Of a DNA stretch of 64,000 nt, positions 16,326-24,384 are shown one piece after another. The stretch comes from Cytophagales bacterium UBA2561 (lineage in GTDB: Bacteria; Bacteroidota; Bacteroidia; Cytophagales; Thermoflexibacteraceae), in the NCBI GenBank assembly GCA_002340355.1, contig DDLX01000017.1, positions 124,001-188,000 of the forward strand, given 5' to 3'. Every line of letters starts with the position of its first letter. Position 1 is the first letter of the stretch. The notes below the pieces were generated by a model. The model was not told the origin of the DNA. It ran no database searches and was given only the letters and a program-made list of their open reading frames with translations. Position numbers and translations under genes: made by a program.

Positions 16326-16937
16326 ATGAAAATCATTGCTATTGGACGCAATTATGCCGATCATATTGCCGAACTTAATAATAAAGGAGATGGCAAACCT
16401 GTTGTTTTTTCTAAACCCGATACGGCATTACTCCGAAAAAACACACCGTTTTATCACCCTGATTTTTCTAAAGAAATTCATCACGAAGTCGAAATTGTTT
16501 TACGAATCTCGAAAGTAGGCAAATATATTAATCCTAATTTTGCACTAAGTTACGTTAGTGAAATTGGTTTAGGAATTGATTTTACGGCACGAGATCTACA
16601 AGCTCAACTCAAGCAAAAGGGACATCCTTGGGAAATTGCCAAAGCTTTTGATAGTTCTGCACCTATTTCTGAATTTGTTCCAATTAGTCAATATCCCGAC
16701 CTGAAGAACTTAAATTTTAGTCTTCGAGTAAATGGCGAAATTCGACAAGCAGGCAATACTAAAATGATGTTATTTGACTTTGAAACCCTGATTTCTTACG
16801 TATCTAAGTTTTTTACGCTTAAAAAAGGTGACCTCATTTTTACAGGAACTCCTGCAGGAGTTTCTAAAATTGCTATTGGAGATCATTTAGAAGGATTTAT
16901 TGAAGATAAAAAATTTCTTGATTTTGAAATTAAATGA
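16326..16937 (+). CDS. Fumarylacetoacetate hydrolase (FAH) family protein
   Basis: Cytoplasmic Mg-dependent hydrolase or decarboxylase of acylpyruvate-like compounds, close in length (203 residues) and pattern to FAHD1/YcgM. Seen: 'IIAIGRNYADHIAELNN', metal-binding 'HHEVEIVLRI' (two Glu), 'GIDFTARDLQ' (Asp), 'KAFDSSAPISEF', 'LRVNGEIRQAGNTKMMLFDF' and 'FTGTPAGVSKIAIGD'. These are all the FAH catalytic-core elements. Single-gene unit with its own terminator; no pathway neighbours. Exact substrate (for example oxaloacetate or acylpyruvate) cannot be read from sequence. Confidence 0.9.
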   Translation: MKIIAIGRNYADHIAELNNKGDGKPVVFSKPDTALLRKNTPFYHPDFSKEIHHEVEIVLRISKVGKYINPNFALSYVSEIGLGIDFTARDLQAQLKQKGHPWEIAKAFDSSAPISEFVPISQYPDLKNLNFSLRVNGEIRQAGNTKMMLFDFETLISYVSKFFTLKKGDLIFTGTPAGVSKIAIGDHLEGFIEDKKFLDFEIK

Positions 16938-16979
16938 TTTTTTACTTATAATAGTCTGATTATTAAATGATTAACTAAT

Positions 16980-17028
16980 AATAAGCCTTGTATTGTTTTT
17001 ACATATAATATACAAGACTTATTTTTTT
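16980..17028 (+). terminator. Terminator of the FAH gene
   Basis: 14-bp stem with one mismatch (AATAAGcCTTGTAT at 16980-16993, complement at 17010-17023), loop of 16, followed by a run of T to 17028. Good rho-independent form. Confidence 0.75.
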
Positions 17029-17307
17029 GAACTATAAAACTATATCAGTAGTAATTTATTTTATAAATCTTACTATTCAACTCGTGGTTAGTACTTTTGT
17101 AGGAAAAAATATTTGTTAAAAGTGTTAAAAAAACTCATTTTTGGAGTAAATGACATTGGTCATTTTTTAGCTAAAAAAAATCAAAGTAATTGTAAGCACC
17201 TTATGCTTCTTCCACTATTTTTTTGGACTAGCTGAATGTGCTTTAAACCTAATTTCAAAGAAAGAAGCTTACGGGTATTCTTAGCTATTTTAAACATTTA
17301 AACAAGT
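17029..17307. other. Upstream region of the ATP-grasp gene
   Basis: A -7-type box TACTTTTG lies at 17092-17099 but lacks a clear -33. Downstream a 7-bp hairpin AAATGAC/GTCATTT (17148-17165) followed by T resembles a weak terminator and could act in an untranslated leader of about 200 bases. No ORF. Confidence 0.35.
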
Positions 17308-18357
17308 ATGAAAAAGAACATCGTAATTTTTGAGGCGGAAGGCGGCTCTGATAAGTGGATTGACGGACACCGAAAAGACACTATGCCTATCCTTAATGCG
17401 ATTAAAGCAAAAGGTTGGGGGTGCGAAGTCGTTTATTTCCGTGATGAGTGGAAAGATGTCATTTTTGACTATGCTAAAGATAATTTTGATGCTTACATCA
17501 GCCGAATTAACCCTGGTAATTTGCCTGATGGTGAGAAAATTTATTTTGATACCCTCCGAAAATTATCTGACGAAGGACTCGTAGGAATGTCGCACCCTGA
17601 TGCGATGAATAACTTTGGTGCAAAAGATGCTCTCGTAAAATTAGCGACTACTGACCTTGTTCCTGATGATACTTACGCTTACTATGAAGTTCCTGTTTTC
17701 AAAGATACTTTCCCTAAGAGCTTGTCTTATGGTGAGCGCGTTTTGAAGCAGAATCGTGGTTCTACGGGTGAAGGTATCTGGCGTGTTCAGATTGCTGATG
17801 ATATTAGCTACGAACCTGGTGATTCTATCCCAGTAGATACCAAATTGAAATGTACAGAAGCCGTAGATAACCATGTAGAGTACAACAAGTTAAGTGACTT
17901 CATGGACTTCTGCGAAAAGTATATCATCGGAGAAAACGGGATGTTAGTTGATATGCGTTTTATGCCACGAATTAAAGAAGGAGAAATCCGTATCTTGATG
18001 GTTGGTGATACGCCTATTTTTGTCGTTCACAAAAAGCCTGCTGATGCTGAAGATGCATTCTCAGCAACTCTTTTCTCAGGTGCAAAATATACTTATGACA
18101 AGCCTGAAGACTGGAAAGAATTGGTTGATATGTTCTTAGGAAGTTTACCTACGATCTCTGAAAAACTTGGCGGTTTTGATATTCCGTTGATTTGGACAGG
18201 TGATTTTATGTTAGATTGGGATGAAAACCAAAACGATAAGTACGTTTTAGGTGAAATTAACTGCTCTTGTGTTGGTTTTACAAGTCATCTTGACCGAGGC
18301 ATCCAAGAAAAAATTGCTGATGAAGTCATTAGCCGTGTTGAGAAATATAACGCATAA
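17308..18357 (+). CDS. ATP-grasp-like protein (Cj0069-type)
   Basis: 349 residues, cytoplasmic. The order resembles ATP-grasp ligases: an N-terminal Rossmann-like part ('NIVIFEAEGG', 'GCEVVYFRDEW', 'YISRINPGNLP'), then 'RVLKQNRGSTGEGIWRV' (about 143-159, nucleotide-binding Lys and Gly-rich loop), 'EIRILMVGDTPIFVVHKKP', and 'LGEINCSCVGFTSH' near the end (Glu-Asn metal site). I associate this with the Cj0069 family; substrate unknown. Codon use looks tighter than in neighbours (many optimal-looking codons), suggesting good expression. Followed at once by a strong terminator; single-gene unit. Confidence 0.7.
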   Translation: MKKNIVIFEAEGGSDKWIDGHRKDTMPILNAIKAKGWGCEVVYFRDEWKDVIFDYAKDNFDAYISRINPGNLPDGEKIYFDTLRKLSDEGLVGMSHPDAMNNFGAKDALVKLATTDLVPDDTYAYYEVPVFKDTFPKSLSYGERVLKQNRGSTGEGIWRVQIADDISYEPGDSIPVDTKLKCTEAVDNHVEYNKLSDFMDFCEKYIIGENGMLVDMRFMPRIKEGEIRILMVGDTPIFVVHKKPADAEDAFSATLFSGAKYTYDKPEDWKELVDMFLGSLPTISEKLGGFDIPLIWTGDFMLDWDENQNDKYVLGEINCSCVGFTSHLDRGIQEKIADEVISRVEKYNA

Positions 18358-18382
18358 TCCTTCGTAAAAAAATCTCTTTAAG

Positions 18383-18418
18383 AGCCTACCTGATTTAAAA
18401 ATTAGGTGGGCTTTTTTT
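18383..18418 (+). terminator. Terminator of the ATP-grasp gene
   Basis: 12-bp stem with G-T pairs (AGCCTACCTGAT 18383-18394, ATTAGGTGGGCT 18401-18412), 6-nt loop, seven T after it. Strong rho-independent terminator. Confidence 0.88.
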
Positions 18419-18469
18419 GTCTCTTTCCAATATATTTTTAGGAAGTTTTTTACAAAAAACGATAAATTT

Positions 18470-19274
18470 GGTATAGCTTTTTATGAACTGTTTGAAAAGT
18501 TACTAACTTAACAGGCTCGTCATAAACTATTTGGTATCGCTAATTTGAGTATAGTTAATTTTATTTCTACGATTTAAAAATGAGATGAATAAAATAATCG
18601 TATTTTCAATCATTTGAATAGATTTAGAATACCATTTTGTTTTTCTCTGAAAATGAACCAACTAATGAGGAAATAAGGCATTATATCCCTCAATCGTATA
18701 AGTTTCCGCTTTAGAAATGATATGTTTTTCAGTAGGAATAATCGCTTGATAAGCAGACCAAGAATCGGTACAATAATACTGACAATCAATTTATTTGATT
18801 TTACCCCATAATTTTTTAGCGGTTCTTACACCTCTTCCTCCTAATTGATAGGCTAAGATTTGTTTACTAGCACGACAAATTGCCAACCAGAGCCAGACTT
18901 TTCTTTTTTTTTGACAATACATTTCATCTAATTCCATCACAGAAATTTCTAAGGGAAGGGTTTCTAACTTTCGTGCTACTCCTCTCTGACCCAATTTAGT
19001 ACTGATATTACTAACTTCTAAAAAACGACCAATGGCTCGAAAACCTAAGCCTAAAAGATAAAGTTGTATCGCTATTTTCTTTATTTCTAATGACTTACTT
19101 CGATTTGTACGCTTATCTACTTCTGTAAAATTATATCTACAATCCTTACAATGATAATGCTATTTTTCTCGAACTTTGCCATTTTTACGATAATTCAACG
19201 AACCAAAACGTTTACATTCACACATAATACTTCATATTTTTTATGCAAACAACTATCTATAAGATAACAATACC
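18470..19274 (-). mobile_element. Decayed IS1-family insertion sequence
   Basis: About 805 bp, the size of IS1-type elements. Both ends start inward with GGTAT and stay loosely similar for about 20 bases (left GGTATAGCTTTTTAT, right GGTATTGTTATCTTA), which I take as imperfect terminal repeats. A broken transposase fills the interior. Flanking bases (GATAAATTT left, GAAATTATT right) are not a clean duplication, consistent with age. The right end is only a few bases from the exosortase stop codon. Confidence 0.65.
18527..19225 (-). pseudogene. IS1-family transposase, inactivated by in-frame stops
   Basis: Translating from ATG 19225 gives a zinc-finger N-terminus ('MCECKRFGSLNYRKNGKVRE', stop, 'HYHCKDCRYNFTEV'), a helix-turn-helix stretch ('LGLGFRAIGRFLEVSN'), then the catalytic DDE part: 'LDEMYCQKKRKVWLWLAICR', stop after 'GKIK', then 'CTDSWSAYQAIIP', stop after 'NALFPH', and 'HFQRKTKWYSKSIQM'. 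The same frame runs the whole length (about 232 codons) with three internal stops (codon 22 TAG, after GKIK, after LFPH). The middle open stretch 18791-18994 is just a fragment. Cannot be active. Confidence 0.85.
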
Positions 19275-19278
19275 GAAA

Positions 19279-20112
19279 TTATTTAGCTTTTGATTGGTTT
19301 CTGTTTAATACCCAAAAAAGTAAAATATTAATAATCAAATAGATAAAACTGAAAAAGCTTTTGATTATCCATTCTGAGAGTTGGTAAAAAATATGAGTGT
19401 CAAAGGCTTGAAAAAACCCAAAACTAAGCACCCAACTGCTACCAAAAATCAGGCATGGAATCAATTGTTTCCAATGAAAGCCAAACCATAAAACACCAAT
19501 CCCCAAAATTAATAATTGGTAGAAACCTGCTACGAGTAACATATCTAAAAAATTGATATTCAAGTAATTAAAAATCAATTTTTCTAACACAAACCGATAT
19601 TCTTCAGTAGTAGATATGAGAAATAATAAAAATAATGTGCCTATAACTTTTGAATATGTATATTTGGTCTGCCATCGAAAATGATAAAACCAAATGCTTG
19701 CCACTAACATTTTCATCAACCAAGCGAAAATAAATTTATGATTGAGGTCAAAAGCTCGCCAACTCACCCACGGACATAACTGCGCTAAAATGGTAATTCG
19801 TAAGGCATTACAAAAAATGACTAACCCAAAAATAAAAGCCACAAAACGCCAATTTCGAGGTTTGAAAATGAGTAAAGGAATGGTAGCCAAATACACAAAT
19901 TCATAAGCACTGCACCTAAAGCCAATATTGACCTTACAATCGTATCGAAAAACAGCCGAACCATTGAACGCATATCCCGAATCAATCGCATTGAGTAAAT
20001 ACGTACTGATTGAACCCGTAATCCAAATCAAGTTCGTATGAACCCACGCATTATCAAGTAAATAAAACCCTAAAATGGCACACCACAAGGAAATGAATAG
20101 TGATTTATTCAT
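19279..20112 (-). CDS. Exosortase/archaeosortase-family membrane protein
   Basis: Predicted multi-pass membrane transpeptidase that cuts C-terminal sorting tails and anchors or releases the protein. 277 residues with about eight hydrophobic helices. The catalytic triad pattern is present: Cys67 ('IGFRCSAYEFVYLATIPLL'), Arg105 in 'FCNALRITILA' (the NxxR motif) and His125 ('DLNHKFIFAW'). Spacing fits exosortases. The start codon overlaps the end of the preceding cohesin-like gene by eight bases, so they are co-translated and probably enzyme and substrate. A C-terminal helical extension (about 155-277) goes beyond the minimal domain. Subfamily (XrtF, XrtN or other) not determined. Confidence 0.8.
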   Translation of the reverse strand: MNKSLFISLWCAILGFYLLDNAWVHTNLIWITGSISTYLLNAIDSGYAFNGSAVFRYDCKVNIGFRCSAYEFVYLATIPLLIFKPRNWRFVAFIFGLVIFCNALRITILAQLCPWVSWRAFDLNHKFIFAWLMKMLVASIWFYHFRWQTKYTYSKVIGTLFLLFLISTTEEYRFVLEKLIFNYLNINFLDMLLVAGFYQLLILGIGVLWFGFHWKQLIPCLIFGSSWVLSFGFFQAFDTHIFYQLSEWIIKSFFSFIYLIINILLFWVLNRNQSKAK

Positions 20113-20704
20113 GACTGAGTTGGTGGTATTTTTGAAAATATAAAACCAATGCTAACAAAATCAATAAGGGGACATAATCGCCAGCAGGGACATTGACTTC
20201 ATTTTGGGTAGGCGAAACTGCTCCGCTTCCCGCACTCACCGATATATTTCCACCTGTACTGCTAATAGGTGTCGGATTAAACAGGTTATCTAAAATTTGG
20301 GCAGGTGAATTATTTAGGGGATTATTGCCAAATGTAATTTGTCCAATACTCGCCGAGTTTGCTTGGATAGTTATCGTAAAAATCGGACTACCGTCAGGAA
20401 CATTTGCAGGATTCATCATATCTACCCAAGAAATTGCTACTTGTTGGGGCGAGGTAATCGTAAAATTTGTATTACTAAAACCTGTCAATATTGGCGAACT
20501 CACGTCAAGAATTTCTACGCCATTGGAGGACAAATATAATCCGCCTTCCAACCCAATAAAATTACTCGAAAATCCTGACGAAGCGGTGATAGTTAAAACG
20601 GCAGTATTTCCAGAAACCATCGTGATTTGTTCGATAGCTAAGGTTTGTCCTTGCGTATTTTTTAGGCAAAGTAAAACCACCATGAAAAAGAGTATTTTTT
20701 TCAT
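20105..20704 (-). CDS. Cohesin-like secreted protein with C-terminal exosortase sorting tail
   Basis: 199 residues. Signal peptide (1-19, cut near NTQGQ). Residues about 21-140 read as a cohesin-type beta sandwich ('VSGNTAVLTITASSGFSSNF', 'GVEILDVSSPILTGFSNTNF', 'GSPIFTITIQANSASIGQI', 'ITFGNNPLNN'). A short linker leads to the tail: 'VPAGDY', a hydrophobic helix VPLLILLALVLYF, and a polar/basic end QKYHQLSHE. That tripartite tail is what exosortases recognise, though the motif differs from PEP. Encoded between a dockerin-bearing protein and an exosortase; expected to sit on the cell surface or outer leaflet and bind dockerins. Confidence 0.75.
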   Translation of the reverse strand: MKKILFFMVVLLCLKNTQGQTLAIEQITMVSGNTAVLTITASSGFSSNFIGLEGGLYLSSNGVEILDVSSPILTGFSNTNFTITSPQQVAISWVDMMNPANVPDGSPIFTITIQANSASIGQITFGNNPLNNSPAQILDNLFNPTPISSTGGNISVSAGSGAVSPTQNEVNVPAGDYVPLLILLALVLYFQKYHQLSHE

Positions 20705-20722
20705 TTTTTAGAATTGGTTAAA

Positions 20723-20765
20723 CCTTTGACAAAGTTTTTCCTTTGGATGGAAACTTTGTCAAAGG
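20723..20765. repeat. Perfect 15-bp intercistronic hairpin
   Basis: CCTTTGACAAAGTTT (20723-20737) and its complement (20751-20765) with a 13-nt loop, in the 79-base gap between the M23-like/dockerin gene and the cohesin gene. No U-tract on the minus strand, so mRNA processing or protection is as likely as termination. Confidence 0.6.
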
Positions 20766-20783
20766 GATGTTTTATGAAAAATT

Positions 20784-23495
20784 TTAGTGAAGGATAATTT
20801 TCTTTGTAAAAGTCGTATTGTTAGTTTGGATTTTTAAAATATAAATCCCTGACTCAAAGCTACTTAAATCTAATTTTGAGACTGTATTGCTGGAAAGTAA
20901 TTTTTTACCTGTTGTATCCCAAACTGAAATTTTTGCCTCAAACGGAAGTCCTACTAAGTTAAAAATACCATTATTTGACGGGTTCGGGTAAACGACCAGA
21001 TTCGCATCAGCCTTGTTAAATTCTAAGTGTCCGTTTGCTAAATGGAAACGTTCATTCGAAATTTCGAGTTTCAAATCTTGCGTTGAACCTTGAAACTTTA
21101 CGACCAAATCACCTGCTTGGAAATCAGTTGTATTTTGAGGAGCATACGATAAACGATTTTGAAAAACATCATTTTCTGTAAAGTTTAAAAGATTACTTTT
21201 AAAATTAGTGCCGTTTTTCGTTCTCAAATCCAATCCTGTGAGAGAAATATTTTTTACAGCCTTAATTTCTATAAATTCTTCATTCTCAGTTATTGAAAAT
21301 GGTATTTGTTCAATTTCGATTTTTCCGTTTGAAGTATTAGGAAATCCACTGTGGTCTAAGTCACCCCTCCGAATCACGATAAAATCCAAAACTTGGTTTA
21401 CATCCATTAATACATCCGTAGAAGTTGGAATGTCAGAAATTGCAGTTCCTGAGTAGTCTAAGTTTTGTACAAAAACGTAATCAAAATTAGCATCCGCAGG
21501 CATGGGTTTCCCTATGCTTTTTCCTTGAATCAGCATAACGTCACGTATTGTTACAAGACCATTTCCATCCACATCGGCGGCGACTTGTTGTTTCCAATCC
21601 AAGGGAATCATACCTAAAGAAAAAGCCTGAGTACGAGCTACATCCGAAATATTTAACCCCATTAAGCTGGGTTCTTGCCGAGAAATAAATGCATTGTACG
21701 TTTTATCCGCATCTAAAGAAACGATTGCTGTTCCGTTATCGGTTACTTCTTCAAAAACTATTGAACCACTTTCTGTAATTTTTAAGTTACCGTTAAAAGT
21801 CAGGTTATTTTTGGGACTTTGAATATTGACCGTCAAATCAAATTTAGGTTCTTTGACTGTGATTTTGATGGGAGTGGTTTGGGCATCAATCATTTCCCAA
21901 GTAGTTGGATTAATCACCATTAAATCTTCCAAAGAAATCTTGATTTCTTCGCCAATAGGCGCATCATTACCCACTTCAAAATCCACTTTCAAGAATTGTG
22001 CGCTTTCTGGGATGATAATCGTAGAATTAGAAAAACTTACATTTGAACCAAACGACATAAAACCAGCCGAAAAATCTGGAGAAGAAATACCTGTAATCGT
22101 CAAATTTGGATGAGTAGAATTGACCGTTGCTTGATAACCAAAATTGGTCAATGAACCCATATTTTTGACGAGAAAATAAGCACTTCCCGAAGTATTTGGA
22201 GCGAGTTCAATTGTTTCGCCATAGAGACCGAATTCAGTAGGTTCGGGGGGATTTCTACCACCTCCTGTATCAGGTAATCGTACTTCAAATTCTACATTTT
22301 TTGAAACCAAAACACCATTTTCCATTTCATAAACGCCAAAATGAAGATGCTCATTGGAAGTTCCAACATCGCTGATTGTCCCAATACTTGTATTTCGACT
22401 GATGAATGTGCCATCTATTTTACTGATAGTCAGGTCACAATGTAAATAAGCACTATACCAAACTGACCCATCTGGATTTTCATGACGAATTAATAATTGA
22501 CCAGAGCTATTGCCACGCCATGCACTTAGTGAGCCACTTGTTGGCGCAACAATGTAACCATCTGCAACGGGGTAAATATTTTCTCCTACATCCGAATTAT
22601 GTGAAGGATAATTCTTGTTAATATCCCAAAAATACGTATCATTAGCACTACCGATACCTGAGTTTTCATTATGATGTCCCGTAGCGTGTTGCCAAAAACT
22701 CCAAGGTGAATCTGAAGTATGAGCAGGTTGTGAACCACCAAATGCACTTACTGTAAAATCTCCCTCAACAGGCGAGAATAAAGTTGGAATGTTTGAATCT
22801 GTTGTGGTTACGCTTGCAATATCACTCCACTCACTACCACTCGGTGTTTTGTGATATTTGACTCGCCAATAGTAGGTTGTACTTGGGGTTAAATTTGTAA
22901 CTTGAAGACTTGATGCTCCACCTACAATGTCATGGACAGTAGTCAAACTTTGCTCAAAATTCTGGCTTGTGGATACTTCAAGAATCACATCAAGCGAGGA
23001 ACAGAAATAATCCGTCAATTCATAATTTGCCCATTGTCTCCATTTGGCTGTAAAAGAAGTTGCGGTTATGGATTCCACGCCTCTTATTTCAGGTTTGGGA
23101 ATTGTTCCCATATACTGAGGAAGAGCTGTATAAAGTAGCGTTCCAATACGTCCACCGCCAGGAATTTGATTGACACTTCCTGTACCCCAAAACTGAATAA
23201 ACTCTCCTCCAGTACGATTATCGTTTTTACACCTAAATTGCAGTTCGTGTGTTCCCCCAGCAGGAATAACGAACGGAAAAACATCGCTTGTTTGTGTGTA
23301 AAGTGAGGCGAATATGAAATCCCCTGTTACACCCATCACGGTATAATCTTCATTCGTTGGGTTTGAAATCGTTACTGGAACGATACGTTCGCATCCATCT
23401 GGCATGGCGAGTTCAAGGTCATTAATTGTTAATTGACCATAGGCGTTGTGTATCCAAACGACACATAATGCCAGAAAAGAAAGCATTTTTTGCAT
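20784..23495 (-). CDS. Secreted M23-like peptidase with FnIII, cohesin-like, dockerin and T9SS sorting domains
   Basis: 903 residues, signal peptide 1-20. Order: N-terminal Ig-like region; fibronectin III (about 133-232, 'TYYWRVKYHKTPSGSEWSD'); M23-type lysostaphin fold (about 240-405) with 'ATGHHNENSG', 'YFWDIN' and 'EHLHFGVYE' as probable zinc ligands; beta-sandwich resembling a cohesin (about 415-545); dockerin-like Ca-binding repeats ('ADVDGNGLVTIRDVMLI', second loop 'RRGDLDHSG'); T9SS type A sorting domain (about 830-903, 'VYPNPSNNGIFNL' to 'FTKKIILH'). Predicted to cross the outer membrane by T9SS. Upstream gene of a likely operon with the cohesin-like protein and exosortase. Peptidase activity is inferred. 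Confidence 0.85.
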   Translation of the reverse strand: MQKMLSFLALCVVWIHNAYGQLTINDLELAMPDGCERIVPVTISNPTNEDYTVMGVTGDFIFASLYTQTSDVFPFVIPAGGTHELQFRCKNDNRTGGEFIQFWGTGSVNQIPGGGRIGTLLYTALPQYMGTIPKPEIRGVESITATSFTAKWRQWANYELTDYFCSSLDVILEVSTSQNFEQSLTTVHDIVGGASSLQVTNLTPSTTYYWRVKYHKTPSGSEWSDIASVTTTDSNIPTLFSPVEGDFTVSAFGGSQPAHTSDSPWSFWQHATGHHNENSGIGSANDTYFWDINKNYPSHNSDVGENIYPVADGYIVAPTSGSLSAWRGNSSGQLLIRHENPDGSVWYSAYLHCDLTISKIDGTFISRNTSIGTISDVGTSNEHLHFGVYEMENGVLVSKNVEFEVRLPDTGGGRNPPEPTEFGLYGETIELAPNTSGSAYFLVKNMGSLTNFGYQATVNSTHPNLTITGISSPDFSAGFMSFGSNVSFSNSTIIIPESAQFLKVDFEVGNDAPIGEEIKISLEDLMVINPTTWEMIDAQTTPIKITVKEPKFDLTVNIQSPKNNLTFNGNLKITESGSIVFEEVTDNGTAIVSLDADKTYNAFISRQEPSLMGLNISDVARTQAFSLGMIPLDWKQQVAADVDGNGLVTIRDVMLIQGKSIGKPMPADANFDYVFVQNLDYSGTAISDIPTSTDVLMDVNQVLDFIVIRRGDLDHSGFPNTSNGKIEIEQIPFSITENEEFIEIKAVKNISLTGLDLRTKNGTNFKSNLLNFTENDVFQNRLSYAPQNTTDFQAGDLVVKFQGSTQDLKLEISNERFHLANGHLEFNKADANLVVYPNPSNNGIFNLVGLPFEAKISVWDTTGKKLLSSNTVSKLDLSSFESGIYILKIQTNNTTFTKKIILH

Positions 23496-23745
23496 AATTT
23501 TTTGAGTATTTTTGAATGATAATTACTGATATATCGGCAAAAACAAAGGAAGGTTCAGGACATTAAAAGCATTCAATGGAAGGTTTTGGATTTTTTAATT
23601 AAAATACTGATAACCAGAATTATAAAATTGTAATTTTTTTAAAAGAGAATTGACTACGTTTAAATATTTCTGAAAGGCATACTAAAATTCTTAAAGATTC
23701 CATAAATTTCCGTAGAATTCCATTAGACTAATTAAACATAGTAAC

Positions 23746-24384
23746 ATGAAAGATTCAGAATACCTTGAAAAAGCCTTCCAGATAGTTTGGGAATTAGCCA
23801 ATGACGGAACGATAGTAGGGAAATTAAATGAGCAAGGACTTATGTTAATTGTACGGAAAACCTACGAAAAATTAGGCTTTGATTTCAAGGAAAGCAAGGT
23901 AAAAGCCTATAAAAACTTGTTCGAAAAAATTGGCTCTGATGTTGATTTCTCCAAATCTAGAAATCTGGTCATTCACGAACTTTCTGCCTACATTTTATTT
24001 GAAAAAAAGGAAATATTAGAGATTGAATACAAACATACCAAGAGCCGAACTACTGTCCATCCCATCTATTGGGGTAAGTTCAAAATATGGTATGATGAAA
24101 ATAATCTTCATGAGTTAGAGGAGGAGGAAAAAGATACTATTATTAAAAATAATTACTTTTTGAAAGAAGTTCTAAAATTGGCACAGGAAAATTACAAAAA
24201 CTCAGAGAGATATCACAAATACCTTGGTATATACGAATCCGTGTATATAAACCCCAAAGGAGAGTTTAGAACAAATCCCATTTTGATATATAAAAACGGT
24301 CAGGAATACAGGTACAAAGAAGGGAATCAATATTCAACCTATAACTTGAAATGTATCAAATGTTTCTTAGTGGGTTTAGTGTAG
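23746..24384 (+). CDS. N-terminal part of a frameshifted repeat protein, unknown function
   Basis: 212 codons. Residues 1-60 ('MKDSEYLEKAFQIVWELAND', 'FKESKVKAYKNLFEKIG') are helical. From about residue 145 ('LKLAQENYKNSERYHKYLGIYES', 'NPILIYKNGQEYRYKEG') it matches a unit repeated in the next ORF ('IELAKSNYSKASAFDKYVGYYEL', 'RLVIYKDEIEGVYKFKKYG'). The unit stops abruptly at 'KCFLVGLV', exactly where the next ORF supplies its continuation in another frame ('SGFSVDSAPEMHC'). I read this as the first part of one gene broken by a single-base change near 24365-24380, or by a sequencing error. Family unknown. Confidence 0.65.
   Translation: MKDSEYLEKAFQIVWELANDGTIVGKLNEQGLMLIVRKTYEKLGFDFKESKVKAYKNLFEKIGSDVDFSKSRNLVIHELSAYILFEKKEILEIEYKHTKSRTTVHPIYWGKFKIWYDENNLHELEEEEKDTIIKNNYFLKEVLKLAQENYKNSERYHKYLGIYESVYINPKGEFRTNPILIYKNGQEYRYKEGNQYSTYNLKCIKCFLVGLV

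Noticed and set aside
20193..20711. 172-codon plus-strand ORF opposite the cohesin-like gene
   Set aside because: It is the antisense shadow of a gene with a signal peptide, a domain and a sorting tail; the antisense product has no recognisable feature.
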